DNA of 64,000 nt from Pseudomonas sp. MH9.2 (GTDB taxonomy: Bacteria > Pseudomonadota > Gammaproteobacteria > Pseudomonadales > Pseudomonadaceae): positions 4,802,501-4,866,500 of the forward strand of contig NZ_CP133784.1 of assembly GCF_034353875.1 (NCBI RefSeq), given 5' to 3'. This document shows positions 28,840 through 38,369 of the stretch, in pieces. How positions within the stretch are numbered: position 1 is the stretch's first letter; every line of letters begins with the position of its first letter. Under the pieces are notes generated by a model. The model saw nothing but the letters and a program-made list of their open reading frames with translations. It did not search any database and was not told the origin of the DNA. A program made the translations under genes and the position numbers.

Positions 28840-31757
28840 CAGACGGCTCCTTGCGTTGCTATGGGCTTGGGCAGCGAGGTCGGACGATGGCTTCGCACCG
28901 ATTGGTGAGCCAAAGCAGTGAGGATCAGCAGCGTCGAGCCGACCACCACGGCGTACACGCCGATATCGAAGAACAGCGCACTGGCGAAGTGGATATCGCC
29001 CAGCAGCGGCAACTGCAGGTGCGCGGTATGGGTGGTCATGAACGGGTAGCCGAGTGCCATCGAACCCAGCCCGGTGAACATCGCAAACAACATTCCGATG
29101 CCCATCCAGCGCAGTGGACGCAGGCTCATTTGCGCTTCGACCCACTGCGTTCCCGCCACCATGTATTGAAGAATGAAGGCCACGGACATCACCAGCCCAG
29201 CGACGAATCCGCCGCCTGGCAGATTATGCCCGCGCATGAACAGATACATTGAAATCACCAAGGCAATCGGCAACAGCAAGCGTACCAACACCGCTGGCAC
29301 CATCATGAAGCCCAGTGCGGTGTCACTGGCGCTGCGCGGATTAACCAGGTCGGTGACCACGTCACGCGCCAGCAAGCGTTGCTGAGCGGGCAGCGGAATG
29401 CTTTCTTTAGGGGGGCGGAAGCGCCTCAGTAGCGCAAATATCGTCAGGGCGACGGCCGCCAATACAGTGATTTCGCCCAAGGTATCGAAGCCGCGGAAGT
29501 CCACCAGCATCACGTTCACCACGTTGCTGCCGCCGCCTTGAGGGAGGGCGCGGCTGAGATAGAACGAGGAAATCGTATTGGGCGTTGGCCGAGTCAGCAT
29601 CGCATAAGACAGCAGCGCCATGCCGCCACCGACCATCACCGCCAGTAGCAAGTCACGCAGACGACGTGCCCGAGCCTGGCTGAGGGTGCTCGGCAGTGGC
29701 GCGACGTTTTCGTTGCGTCGTGGCAGCCAGCGCAGGCCCAGCAGAATCAGCACGGTGGTGACCACCTCCACCACCAACTGGGTCAGAGCCAGGTCCGGGG
29801 CAGAGAACCAGACGAAGGTGATGCAGATCATCAATCCGCAGACGCTGACCATGGTCAGTGCCGCGAGACGGTGATATTTGGCCTGCCACGCGGCGCCGAG
29901 TGCGCAGGCAATCGCAATCAGCCACAGCGTTACGAACACCGCTGAGCCTGGAATCTTTGGTCTATCACCCCAGGTCAGGCCACTGTGGTAGAGCGGAATC
30001 AGTCCGCCAACGAATGCGACCAGGACCAGCAGAAATAGCTGGGCCTGCAGGCGGCGGGTGCTGATCTTTCGCGCGAAACGCCGTGCGCAACGCACCATCA
30101 ATACCAGGCTGCGCTCGAACAGATGCTTGCCATTGAGGCGGGAGACCAGGGGCGCACCGGTAAATCGCTCCTGTTTGAACGCCGGGCGCAACAACAGGTA
30201 CAGCACGATTCCGCCGACCATGGCCAGCAGGCTCATGATCATTGGCGTATTCCAGCCATGCCAGATCGCCAGGTTGTATTCGGGCAGCGTGCCCCCCACG
30301 ACCGGCCGTGCTGCAGTGGCCAACAGCGGGCCCACGGACTGTGCGGGGAAGATGCCGACGATCAGGCAGACCAGCACCAGTAGCTCCACCGGTGCGCGCA
30401 TCCAGCGTGGCGGTTCGTGAGGTGCATGGGGCAGGTCGGTGGCTTTCGGACCGAAAAATACATCCACGGTAAAGCGCAGCGCATAGACGACGCTGAAGCT
30501 CCCGGCAATGGTCGCGATGACAGGCAGAGCCATCTCGACCCACGCGGTAGAAGAGATGAACACGGTCTCGGCGAAGAACATTTCCTTGGAAAGAAAGCCG
30601 TTCAGCAGCGGAATCCCGGCCATTGACGCACTGGCGACCATGGCCAGGGTGGCGGTATACGGCATCATCTTGATCAGGCCGCTGAGCCGCCGAATATCGC
30701 GGGTACCGCTTTCATGGTCGATGATCCCGGCGGCCATGAACAGCGAGGCCTTGAAGGTGGCGTGATTGAGAATATGGAACACCGCCGCCACGGCGGCCAA
30801 TGGACTGTTCAGGCCAAGTAGCAGGGTGATCAGCCCCAGATGGCTGATGGTCGAATAGGCCAGCAGGCCCTTGAGGTCGGTCTGGAAAATCGCTGTGTAG
30901 GCACCCAACAGCAACGTGCAGGCGCCGGCCCCGCCGACGATCCAGAACCATTCTTCAGTGCCAGACAATACCGGCCAGAAACGCGCCAGTAAAAATACCC
31001 CGGCCTTGACCATGGTCGCTGAGTGCAGGTAGGCCGAAACCGGGGTTGGGGCGGCCATGGCGTGGGGCAGCCAGAAGTGAAAAGGGAACTGCGCGCTCTT
31101 GCTCAAGGCGCCAATCAGTATCAACGGCAGCAACACCGGGTACAGGGCGTGGGCGCGAATTACGTCACCCGCCGCCAGTACCTTGTCCAGGTCGTAACTG
31201 CCGACCACATGGCCGAGCAGCATGACCCCCACCAATAAGGCGAGGCCGCCAGCTCCGGTGACCACCAGCGCCATGTAGGCGCCTCGGCGGGCATCGGCGC
31301 GATGGTGCCAGTAGCCGATTAGCAAGAAGGAGAAAAGACTGGTCAGCTCCCAGAAAAATACGATCTGGATCAGATTGCCGGAGATCACCAGGCCCAGCAT
31401 GGCACCCATGAACGCTAGGAAAAAGGCGAAAAAGCGCGGTACCGGGTCGTCGGGTGACATGTAATAACGTGCATACAAGGACACCAGCGCACCGATGCCC
31501 AACACCAGCATGGAAAACAACCAGGCAAAACCATCCATTCGCAGAACGAAATTCAGGCCCAGGCTTGGTAACCAGAAGAATTCCTGGCGAATCACACCGC
31601 CGTCAGCGATCTGCGGGTACCACAGGGCGACCTGGATCGCGCCTATCAGACTCACCAGACCTGCGAGGATGGACTCGGTATTACGCGCGTTGTGCGGCAA
31701 AAGGGCCGCGAGACAGCTGCCGATAAAAGGCAAAAGCAGTAGAACTATCAGGGACAT
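28839..31757 (-). CDS. phaAB: monovalent cation/H+ antiporter fused subunits A and B
   Basis: The 972-residue protein fuses a NuoL-like subunit A (about residues 1-770) with an MnhB-like subunit B (about 800-950), as in the Pha type of operon. Subunit A shows LSKSAQFPFHFWLPHAMAAPTPVSAYLHSATMVKAGVFLLAR. The B part has PVLVRLLLPIALVISMYLFMRGHNLPGGGFVAGLVMS. It has over 20 membrane helices. It leads a six-gene, tightly overlapping operon for pH and alkali-cation homeostasis. GGGAC-type ribosome site before the ATG at 31757 is modest. Confidence 0.92.
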   Translation of the reverse strand: MSLIVLLLLPFIGSCLAALLPHNARNTESILAGLVSLIGAIQVALWYPQIADGGVIRQEFFWLPSLGLNFVLRMDGFAWLFSMLVLGIGALVSLYARYYMSPDDPVPRFFAFFLAFMGAMLGLVISGNLIQIVFFWELTSLFSFLLIGYWHHRADARRGAYMALVVTGAGGLALLVGVMLLGHVVGSYDLDKVLAAGDVIRAHALYPVLLPLILIGALSKSAQFPFHFWLPHAMAAPTPVSAYLHSATMVKAGVFLLARFWPVLSGTEEWFWIVGGAGACTLLLGAYTAIFQTDLKGLLAYSTISHLGLITLLLGLNSPLAAVAAVFHILNHATFKASLFMAAGIIDHESGTRDIRRLSGLIKMMPYTATLAMVASASMAGIPLLNGFLSKEMFFAETVFISSTAWVEMALPVIATIAGSFSVVYALRFTVDVFFGPKATDLPHAPHEPPRWMRAPVELLVLVCLIVGIFPAQSVGPLLATAARPVVGGTLPEYNLAIWHGWNTPMIMSLLAMVGGIVLYLLLRPAFKQERFTGAPLVSRLNGKHLFERSLVLMVRCARRFARKISTRRLQAQLFLLVLVAFVGGLIPLYHSGLTWGDRPKIPGSAVFVTLWLIAIACALGAAWQAKYHRLAALTMVSVCGLMICITFVWFSAPDLALTQLVVEVVTTVLILLGLRWLPRRNENVAPLPSTLSQARARRLRDLLLAVMVGGGMALLSYAMLTRPTPNTISSFYLSRALPQGGGSNVVNVMLVDFRGFDTLGEITVLAAVALTIFALLRRFRPPKESIPLPAQQRLLARDVVTDLVNPRSASDTALGFMMVPAVLVRLLLPIALVISMYLFMRGHNLPGGGFVAGLVMSVAFILQYMVAGTQWVEAQMSLRPLRWMGIGMLFAMFTGLGSMALGYPFMTTHTAHLQLPLLGDIHFASALFFDIGVYAVVVGSTLLILTALAHQSVRSHRPTSLPKPIATQGAV

Positions 31758-31941
31758 AGGTTTCTAATCTGCTGGGAATTATCTGGAATCATACGTGTCA
31801 GGTCCCAGATCACCAACTCGCAAGCTGTGGCAGAATCCTACAAAGGCTAAAGGCAAGGGTAGTTGGGGGCCCGGTTTTACGAGGGATTTATTGTGACGGG
31901 GCTGTCGCTTTCGCGAATGAAGGCACTCGGTGTTGCTGGGC

Positions 31942-32868
31942 TCAATCGGCCTCGCTCAACACCTCACCTCGATCTTTTTCGTCTTTCACTGCCGCCTTGG
32001 CCCGCACTTTAAGTTCGCTGACAATGACCCCTGCAACGATTAATGCCGCACCGAGCAAGGCGATGGCGGGTAAGCGTTCACCGGCCAGACGCCCGGCAAT
32101 TCCGGCCCATACCGGCTCACCGGCATAGATCACGGTGGCACGGGTCGGCGAAACGGTTTTCTGCGCCCAGTTCATTGCGACTTGAATCGCCGCGCTGGCG
32201 GCCCCGAGGCCCACCGCGCTGATCACCAGCAACCATGAGAACGGTGGAAGTGGCTCTCCGGTCGGGACGACCATCAGAAACGACAATACCGAGGCGGTTG
32301 CCAGTTGCACTACCGTTACTCGACGCACGTCGACTTTGCCAGCGTAGGCGCCGATCAGAATAATTTCGCCGGCAATTGCCACAGCGCTGACCACGGTGGC
32401 TATTTCACCGGGGCTGAAATTCAGCGAGGCGCCATTGGGCCCGGACAGCAGCATCAACCCGGCGAAGGCCAGGCCAATGCCCAGGCTTGGCATAAGACCC
32501 GGACGACGTCCCAGCACCAGCCATTGCAACAACGGTACGAAAGGCACATACAACGCGGTGATAAAGGCAGACTGGCTACTGGGAATGGTTTGCAGGCCGA
32601 TGGTTTGCAGGCCATAGCCGAGCATGATCGACACACCGATGAACACCCCGGCCTTGAACTCGAGCAGCGTCAGGTCGCGTAGAATTCGCAGGGAAAAGAG
32701 GGCAACGATGTTCGCGGCGGCAGCGAACCGCAGCCCGACGAAAAACAACGGTCCACTGGACGTCAGTGCATGCTGCACCAGCAGAAACGTCCCGCCCCAG
32801 ATCACGGTGATCAGGATCAATACAGCTTCTGCTTTACTGATTCGTGGCGTCAGGCGGGTAGACTTCAT
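31942..32868 (-). CDS. EamA (DMT) family exporter
   Basis: The 308-residue protein has ten predicted helices in two EamA repeats (first: VLILITVIWGGTFLLVQHAL; second: ATVVSAVAIAGEIILIG ... TVSPTRATVIYAGEPVWAGIAGRLAGERLPAIALLGAALIVAG). The start MKSTRLTPRIS at 32868 is preferred to the longer frame reaching 32949, which would run into the divergent gene's control region. Members export amino acids or metabolites. It is divergent from the HTH-cupin regulator at 32972, its likely controller. Substrate unknown. Confidence 0.85.
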   Translation of the reverse strand: MKSTRLTPRISKAEAVLILITVIWGGTFLLVQHALTSSGPLFFVGLRFAAAANIVALFSLRILRDLTLLEFKAGVFIGVSIMLGYGLQTIGLQTIPSSQSAFITALYVPFVPLLQWLVLGRRPGLMPSLGIGLAFAGLMLLSGPNGASLNFSPGEIATVVSAVAIAGEIILIGAYAGKVDVRRVTVVQLATASVLSFLMVVPTGEPLPPFSWLLVISAVGLGAASAAIQVAMNWAQKTVSPTRATVIYAGEPVWAGIAGRLAGERLPAIALLGAALIVAGVIVSELKVRAKAAVKDEKDRGEVLSEAD

Positions 32869-32971
32869 GGTGTTCACCGGGCTATTGGGGCTTGCGTGTG
32901 ACAAAGGTGAGACGCAGAATGCGTCGAAAGTGGGCAGTATACTGCGCAAATCGAATCAGGCGAGCAATATA

Positions 32972-33535
32972 GTGCACAAAGACATCGCTCAGAGAGCCCC
33001 GGTGCTACAACACGTCAGTCAGAATGTGCGCCGTTTGCGCAATGCCGCAGACCTTAGTCAGAGTGCCTTGGCAGAGAAATCCGGGGTGAGCCGCAGAATG
33101 CTGGTGGCAATCGAGGCGGGCGAGAAAAACGTTAGCCTGGCAACCCTTGATCGGGTCGCCGATGCGCTGGACGTGGCGTTCAGCGATTTGATCCAGGCCC
33201 CGGATGTGCGCGATCCCAGCCGCATCAACGAGGTCGCGTGGGCGGGACTGATCCCTGGCAGCAAAGCAGTGCTCCTGGCAAAGGCCGTGGCCAAGCGCGA
33301 AGTCGAGTTGTGGGAGTTTTGCCTGGAACCGGGTGAGGTTTATGCGTCGGAAGCCGACCCTGAAGGCTGGAGTGAGCAGGTCTATGTGTTCGAAGGTTGC
33401 TTGAACATCGGTCTGGTCGATACCGTCCACCGCGTTGAACGCGGCGAGTTCTACATGTTCGCCAGCAGTCAGGCCCATACCTATCGAAACGATGGGCCGG
33501 TGGCTGTTCGGTTTGTGCGCAACGTGGTGCTGTAA
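32972..33535 (+). CDS. HTH (XRE) - cupin transcriptional regulator
   Basis: The 187-residue protein has an N-terminal Cro/C1 helix-turn-helix (about residues 13-68: VRRLRNAADLSQSALAEKSGVSRRMLVAIEAGEKNVSLATLDRVADAL) and a C-terminal cupin (about 110-187: GWSEQVYVFEGCLNIG ... SSQAHTYRNDGPVAVRF). GTG at 32972 is chosen, with AGGCGAG 8 bases upstream; the frame is open earlier but would overlap the divergent exporter. Such pairs usually sense the exported metabolite. The cupin retains a His but not the full metal set. Confidence 0.82.
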   Translation: MHKDIAQRAPVLQHVSQNVRRLRNAADLSQSALAEKSGVSRRMLVAIEAGEKNVSLATLDRVADALDVAFSDLIQAPDVRDPSRINEVAWAGLIPGSKAVLLAKAVAKREVELWEFCLEPGEVYASEADPEGWSEQVYVFEGCLNIGLVDTVHRVERGEFYMFASSQAHTYRNDGPVAVRFVRNVVL

Positions 33536-33733
33536 GCCGTTCACGGAAGAGGGGTGATGGCTCGCGAACTGTTTGCCCAACAACAGCGTTTGAACACTGT
33601 GTAGGTTTGCTGGACTTTTTCACTGTCAGATTGCAGGCAAGGCCAAGAAAAGCGATCATTTTTGATCAGGCATGCCCTGTGCAAGGTCGGTGGCAGACAT
33701 TACTTTTTGCTGCGCTTTTTGAAGGATAGGGGA

Positions 33734-35173
33734 ATGACCGAGTCGCATTCAGGGCAGGCGATTTCTGCCGTCCGTACAGCCGATATTTTAATTGTGGGTG
33801 GCGGCTTGAGCGGCAGCATGTTGGCTGCGCAATTATTGAGACTGCCGGGTAAACGACGGATTTTGATTATCGAGTCGCGCAGTGAGCTGGGGCGTGGCGA
33901 AGCCTACAGCGCGACTGAATTGGGCCACACCCTCAATGGTAATGCTGCACGCATGGGTGTCGATCCAGACAACCCCGATGACCTGACCCAATGGCTGGGC
34001 GACTACATTGCGGCTGGCGGCTGGCCGGAGTCTGCCGGGCAACACGTACCCGTGGCAGAGCTGTTCCCGCCACGGGGTATTTTTGGTCTGTATGTGCAGC
34101 AACGATTGGCGGATGCGCGGGTGCTCGGCGCTTCATACGGATCTAGCCTGGAACATGTGCGCGGCGAAGCAACTGATCTGGAAAGCAGTGATGCGGGTGT
34201 GCGGATCACCCTGAGTGATGGCCGCCAATTACAGGGCACGTTTGCGGTGCTGGCCACCGGCATGTTCCCTGCTGCGCGCACCTCACAACGCGAGTCCAGC
34301 GGGCTTAATGCGGCGTCTGTCGATCCGTGGGATGTCGACGCCATGCGCGAGCTCGACCCTTTGGCAAACGTACTGATCATCGGCTCGGGCCTGACCATGG
34401 TCGATGCATTGGTGTCCTTGGAGCAGGCCGGGCATCGCGGACCAATCGACGTGTTTTCCCGTCACGGTCTATTGCCCCACGTCCGCCGCCAGCCGCCGGT
34501 GTGGGTGGATTTTCTGGCCGAAGATCACAGTATTCGCAGCACGCGTCAGCTGCTGCGCAAGGTCCGCGAGGAATGCGAACACGCCATTGCTGACGGGATT
34601 GATTGGCAGGCGCCGCTGGATACGGTTCGTGCGCACATTGGCCGTCTGTGGTCCCAGGCCAGCGATGTGCAGCGTCGGCAATTCGTTCGCCATGTGCGGC
34701 CCTGGTGGGAAAGCCATCACCATCGTTCACCACCGCCAAGTGCAGCACTGCTGGCGCGACGTGTGGAAGAGGGACGGCTGACCATTCACGCCGCGTCATT
34801 GCAGGGGGTGGAAGTGCTGCCGACAGGGCAGGTACAGATTCGCATCCGTCGTCGCGGAGAGTCTGAGTCGTCGCACGTCATTGGCGATGCCTTGATTAAC
34901 TCCACGGGCATCGAATACGACTGGCGTCGGGTGGACCGTGCATTGCCCAGGCAGCTTTTGGCGCGGGGCCTTATCCTCCCAGGTCCGCTGGCGCTAGGGA
35001 TTGCCGCGCAGCCCGATGGTGCGTTGCTTGATGCGCAAGGGAACGTCTCACCGCGGCTGTTCGCCATGGGGCCGCCGTTGCGCGGAATGTGGTGGGAAAG
35101 TACTGCAGTAACCGACGTCGCCAGTCAGGCCAAAGCCCTGGCGGAGCGATTGGCTTCTCTGGATAAACACTGA
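33734..35173 (+). CDS. FAD/NAD(P)-binding flavoprotein, YdhS-like
   Basis: The 479-residue protein starts at 33734 after GGATAGGGGA. It has an N-terminal FAD-binding Rossmann motif (ADILIVGGGLSGSMLAAQLL), a second dinucleotide site (LANVLIIGSGLTMVDALVSL) and a C-terminal block ending GPPLRGMWWESTAVTDVASQAKALA. This fits the FAD/NAD(P)-binding family that includes E. coli YdhS, whose reaction is not known. It stands alone and ends in a strong shared terminator. Confidence 0.8.
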   Translation: MTESHSGQAISAVRTADILIVGGGLSGSMLAAQLLRLPGKRRILIIESRSELGRGEAYSATELGHTLNGNAARMGVDPDNPDDLTQWLGDYIAAGGWPESAGQHVPVAELFPPRGIFGLYVQQRLADARVLGASYGSSLEHVRGEATDLESSDAGVRITLSDGRQLQGTFAVLATGMFPAARTSQRESSGLNAASVDPWDVDAMRELDPLANVLIIGSGLTMVDALVSLEQAGHRGPIDVFSRHGLLPHVRRQPPVWVDFLAEDHSIRSTRQLLRKVREECEHAIADGIDWQAPLDTVRAHIGRLWSQASDVQRRQFVRHVRPWWESHHHRSPPPSAALLARRVEEGRLTIHAASLQGVEVLPTGQVQIRIRRRGESESSHVIGDALINSTGIEYDWRRVDRALPRQLLARGLILPGPLALGIAAQPDGALLDAQGNVSPRLFAMGPPLRGMWWESTAVTDVASQAKALAERLASLDKH

Positions 35174-35182
35174 CTCATAAAA

Positions 35183-35216
35183 AACGCCGCTCAGCGGATA
35201 TGCGCTGAGCGGCGTT
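35183..35216. terminator. bidirectional terminator
   Basis: A perfect 14-bp stem (35183-35196 with 35203-35216) and 6-base loop sit between two convergent genes. It is the strongest hairpin in the window. Confidence 0.9.
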
Positions 35217-35255
35217 CGTTCACGTCACTGGGATTCAATCCAGAGCGAGCAGTCC

Positions 35256-35690
35256 TTAGCGGATGCTGCTGATGCTGCCTTTGTTACCGGTAACCTTGAC
35301 GTTGACCTTCTTGAACAGAAAGTAGTCTTCAACGCTGACTTCGTAGCGAGGTGCGACGATCAGGTCGGAACCGGAGCTTTTCACCGCTTTGAACGCGGCG
35401 GCAGCTTTCACTGCGGAGATCGGGTCAGGCAGGCCGATTGCGGAACCGCCCGCACCACCGTAAGTAACGCCATCGGCGAACTGGGTATCGCCACCCACGT
35501 TAAGCCAGCCGAACAGGATCGTGGTGGATGATTCGCCGCTGATTTGTTCCCCTACTTTCACATCGGCTTTCAAGTCAGCGGTGACCGAGCCAGCAATCGG
35601 CGCGGTTGGCTGGCTCATGTTATAGCTCACGCAGCCGCTGGTCGTTGCGATCAGGGTGGCGACAGCGGCAGCAAGGTATAACTTCTTCAT
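35256..35690 (-). CDS. TRL-like lipoprotein
   Basis: The 144-residue protein starts MKKLYLAAAVATLIATTSGC; the lipobox TSGC places the lipidated Cys at residue 20, so it is exported and membrane-anchored. The mature part (GSVTADLKADVKVGEQISGESSTTILFGWLNVGGDTQFADGV) matches the TRL domain, first noted near tRNA-Leu loci and of unknown function. ATG at 35690 is preferred over the frame opening at 35744 because of the signal peptide, with an AGGAGT about 9 bases upstream. Confidence 0.82.
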   Translation of the reverse strand: MKKLYLAAAVATLIATTSGCVSYNMSQPTAPIAGSVTADLKADVKVGEQISGESSTTILFGWLNVGGDTQFADGVTYGGAGGSAIGLPDPISAVKAAAAFKAVKSSGSDLIVAPRYEVSVEDYFLFKKVNVKVTGNKGSISSIR

Positions 35691-35952
35691 GTGTGGTGAC
35701 TCCTGGTGGTTTGTGCTCGGGCATAAATAAGCCGGCGCAACCATAACGGGAGTCGACCCCTGAATCTGTCAGACGCTTCCTGCATAGATGCAGGGTTCGT
35801 GACTAGGTTTAGTAGGGGATTTCGTACGGTATTAAATAGTTAATATTTCCCCCCGTAAATGCTGGGTTTGAGCAGTCGAAGATACTGTCGTTTCTGATCG
35901 AAGCGTTACGGTCCTACACCTTTTTACTTCGTGCCAGACACCTGATCGGCGT

Positions 35953-37068
35953 TCAGATTGATAGCTGAAGCACGCGATCTCCTGCCGTCTGTTCAGTGGG
36001 ACGACGTTTGTTCACTGCCAGCTCGCCAATCTTGATCAGGCGGGTCCGCGTGACGTTGCGGCTCAAACCGAGCAAGTTGGCGGTGTGCACCTGGTTGTAA
36101 TGGCTGAAGCGATAGGCCGCGCGCAACAGGGCGTCTTCGACTTTTTCGTGCAGGGCGCCGGCCTGCTCTTCGAACAGGGTCTGGAACGCTCGCGTCAGCA
36201 GCGCCGCGGCGGAGTCGTCAACAGGCGCCGTATCATCCAGGCGCTCGATGCGCATGTTCGACAAGCGCAGATCGTTGTGCTGGATCAACCCGTTGCGGCA
36301 GATGAGCAGGGTATGGTGGATGACGTTTTCCAGTTCGCGGATATTACCCGGCCAGCTGTAGCTCCTGAGCTTGTGTTCGGCTTCTGCGCTGATGCTGATC
36401 GGGCCATAACCCAAGCGCTTGCTATAGACCTCGATGAAGTGCCGGGTCAATGGCAGGATATCGCCGGGACGCTCGCGCAGCGGGCTCAACTCCAGGCTTA
36501 CCACGTCCAGCCGGTAATACAGATCCTCGCGAAAATGCCCTGCATTGATGGCTTTCTCCAGCTGTACGTTGGTGGCCGCCAGGACCCGCACATCAATGGG
36601 GATGCTTTTACGTGAGCCCAGACGCACCACTTCACGCTCCTGCAACACCCGGAGCAGTTTTACCTGGATGGGCATTGGCAGATCGCCGATCTCATCTAGG
36701 AACAGCGTGCCGCCATTGGCCTCTTCAAACCAGCCGGCTTTAGCGCTGAGGGCGCCGGTGAAGGCCCCTTTTTCGTGACCGAACAACTCGGCCTCGACCA
36801 GCGATTCGGAAAAGGCTCCGCAGTTGACCGCCACGAAGGGGCGATTGCGTCGGGCGCTGAGGTTATGGATATGGCGCGCGACCAGTTCCTTGCCGGTGCC
36901 GGTCTCGCCGATGATCAGCACACTGGCTTCGCTGGGCGCGACCTGCTGCACATGCGCCAACAGGGCTTGGGATTTTGGATCTTCGAAGACCTGAGCGGTG
37001 GCCCGGATCGACGTCGCCAAAGCTGGCGATGGGGGTAAGGTCAGAAGCTGCATGGGCATCTCTATCAC
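35953..37068 (-). CDS. sfnR: sigma-54-dependent activator SfnR
   Basis: The protein of up to 371 residues has no receiver domain. After a short N-terminus comes an AAA+ domain with Walker A GETGTGKE, the sigma-54 contact loop GAFTGA and Walker B GGTLFLDEIGDLP, then a C-terminal Fis-type helix-turn-helix. This architecture and the link to msuC and msuD match SfnR, which activates dimethyl sulfone and methanesulfonate use when sulfate is scarce. Translation could start at 37068, 37059 or 37053. It abuts the msuC stop and is probably co-transcribed. Confidence 0.82.
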   Translation of the reverse strand: MIEMPMQLLTLPPSPALATSIRATAQVFEDPKSQALLAHVQQVAPSEASVLIIGETGTGKELVARHIHNLSARRNRPFVAVNCGAFSESLVEAELFGHEKGAFTGALSAKAGWFEEANGGTLFLDEIGDLPMPIQVKLLRVLQEREVVRLGSRKSIPIDVRVLAATNVQLEKAINAGHFREDLYYRLDVVSLELSPLRERPGDILPLTRHFIEVYSKRLGYGPISISAEAEHKLRSYSWPGNIRELENVIHHTLLICRNGLIQHNDLRLSNMRIERLDDTAPVDDSAAALLTRAFQTLFEEQAGALHEKVEDALLRAAYRFSHYNQVHTANLLGLSRNVTRTRLIKIGELAVNKRRPTEQTAGDRVLQLSI

Positions 37069-38300
37069 TATGAGTAGAAGGTCGGAACAGGCAGAGATCG
37101 GTTCAATGCCCAGTCACCCAGTTCGTGGAGTTTGTAATCCACAGGATCGTGCAAGGTCTGAGTGCGCAGGTTGCGCCAATGCCGGTCGAGACGCAGGGAC
37201 GCGTGGGTCGAGCGCGCCCCCGTCACCTCGAACAGCTTGCTACACAGCTCCAGGCCTTGGCGGCTGGCGGCGACTTTTGCGGTGGCGATCGCTGTTGCCA
37301 GATAACCACGCTCCTCGTTGCTTAGATCCGGGCCTTTGGCCCAAGCGGCATCGAGCAGTTCGGCGGCCCGTTCTACCAGCAACCGCACGCCTTCCAGCGC
37401 TACCCAGAACTCCCCGTAGTGTGCCAACACATAAGGGTCCTGGCGGATGTCCTCGGTCGTGGATTTGAACCAGGTGCGGGTTTCGGTGAGGGTGTATTGC
37501 CGCGCTTCATTGAAGGCCCCCTCGGCGATACCGAGAAACATGTGGGTGAACGTCAGTTGCGCGATCAGCGGACGCAAGCAGGCAAAGGGCGTACTCAAAG
37601 GACCGGGGTTAAGGAGCAACTCCGACTCGTCGACCCGCACCCGCTCAAAGCTGGCACTGCCGCTGTCGGTCTGACGCTGGCCCATGTTGTTCCAGTCTTT
37701 ATGCAGGGTGATACCGCTGCGCCCGCTGGGGATGGCGGCGATCAGCAACTTGCCGCCCGCCGTTTCGTCCACGGCCGAAGCGATCAGCATCTGTGAATCG
37801 CTGGCCCCGGAGCAGAAGCTTTTTTTGCCGGAGAACTCCCGCCAGCCGTTGAATGTTTTGACGACAGTGCGTGTGTCCAGCGGGTTGAGGGCGTTGCCCC
37901 AGAACCAATTCTTGCGCGCGGTCTGCTCGAACCAGGGCTGCCATTGTTCCGGCTTGGCGAACAGGCGCACGGTGGCCAACATCAAATGATGGAAACCGAA
38001 GACATGAGCGATGGAACTGTCGACCTTGGCGAACTCGCGAACGATGTCTAAGGTTTCACTCCAGCGCCCACCTAGCCCGCCATATTGACGAGGAATGCTT
38101 AGCGCCAGCAGGCCGCTTTCGCGCAGTGCGTCGCGCTCGGCTTTGGGAGTGCCACCACGTTCATCACGCTCTGCGGCGGTTTCGGCAAATTGTGCAGCCA
38201 GTTTTTGGGCTGTCTGCAAGGGCGTGGACGGGGCGCTTGGCGGCTTGGCAGTCACACGGGTTTCCTCAAGGGTTAATGCAGGGTCGGACGGAAGTGTCAC
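37068..38300 (-). CDS. msuC: MsuC/SfnB-type FMNH2-dependent monooxygenase
   Basis: The 410-residue protein has the acyl-CoA dehydrogenase fold of the flavin monooxygenases of sulfur scavenging. Marks are LSIPRQYGGLGG, SIAHVFGFHHLMLATVRLF, FCSGASDSQMLIASAV and SLRLDRHWRNLRTQTLHDPVDYK near the C-terminus. Between msuD and sfnR, the best match is MsuC, which oxidises methanesulfinate to methanesulfonate with reduced FMN. The related SfnB/DszC group is the alternative. A degraded REP lies in the 69-base gap after msuD. Confidence 0.75.
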   Translation of the reverse strand: MTLPSDPALTLEETRVTAKPPSAPSTPLQTAQKLAAQFAETAAERDERGGTPKAERDALRESGLLALSIPRQYGGLGGRWSETLDIVREFAKVDSSIAHVFGFHHLMLATVRLFAKPEQWQPWFEQTARKNWFWGNALNPLDTRTVVKTFNGWREFSGKKSFCSGASDSQMLIASAVDETAGGKLLIAAIPSGRSGITLHKDWNNMGQRQTDSGSASFERVRVDESELLLNPGPLSTPFACLRPLIAQLTFTHMFLGIAEGAFNEARQYTLTETRTWFKSTTEDIRQDPYVLAHYGEFWVALEGVRLLVERAAELLDAAWAKGPDLSNEERGYLATAIATAKVAASRQGLELCSKLFEVTGARSTHASLRLDRHWRNLRTQTLHDPVDYKLHELGDWALNRSLPVPTFYS

Positions 38301-38323
38301 GCCCCCCCGATCCTGTTCAGGCT

Positions 38324-38362
38324 GTGTGAGCAGACTTGCCTGCGAAAACGGTATGTCAGGCG
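38324..38362. repeat. degraded REP-like sequence
   Basis: TGTGTGAGCAGACTTGCCTG and the bases that follow resemble a Pseudomonas REP head with several mismatches. It lies between msuD and msuC. Confidence 0.35.
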
Positions 38363-38369
38363 CAACCGA

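Noticed and set aside
28495..29145. 216-codon version of phaC
   Set aside because: The upstream third lies inside phaAB and does not look like protein; the 114-residue version from 28839 matches the family length.
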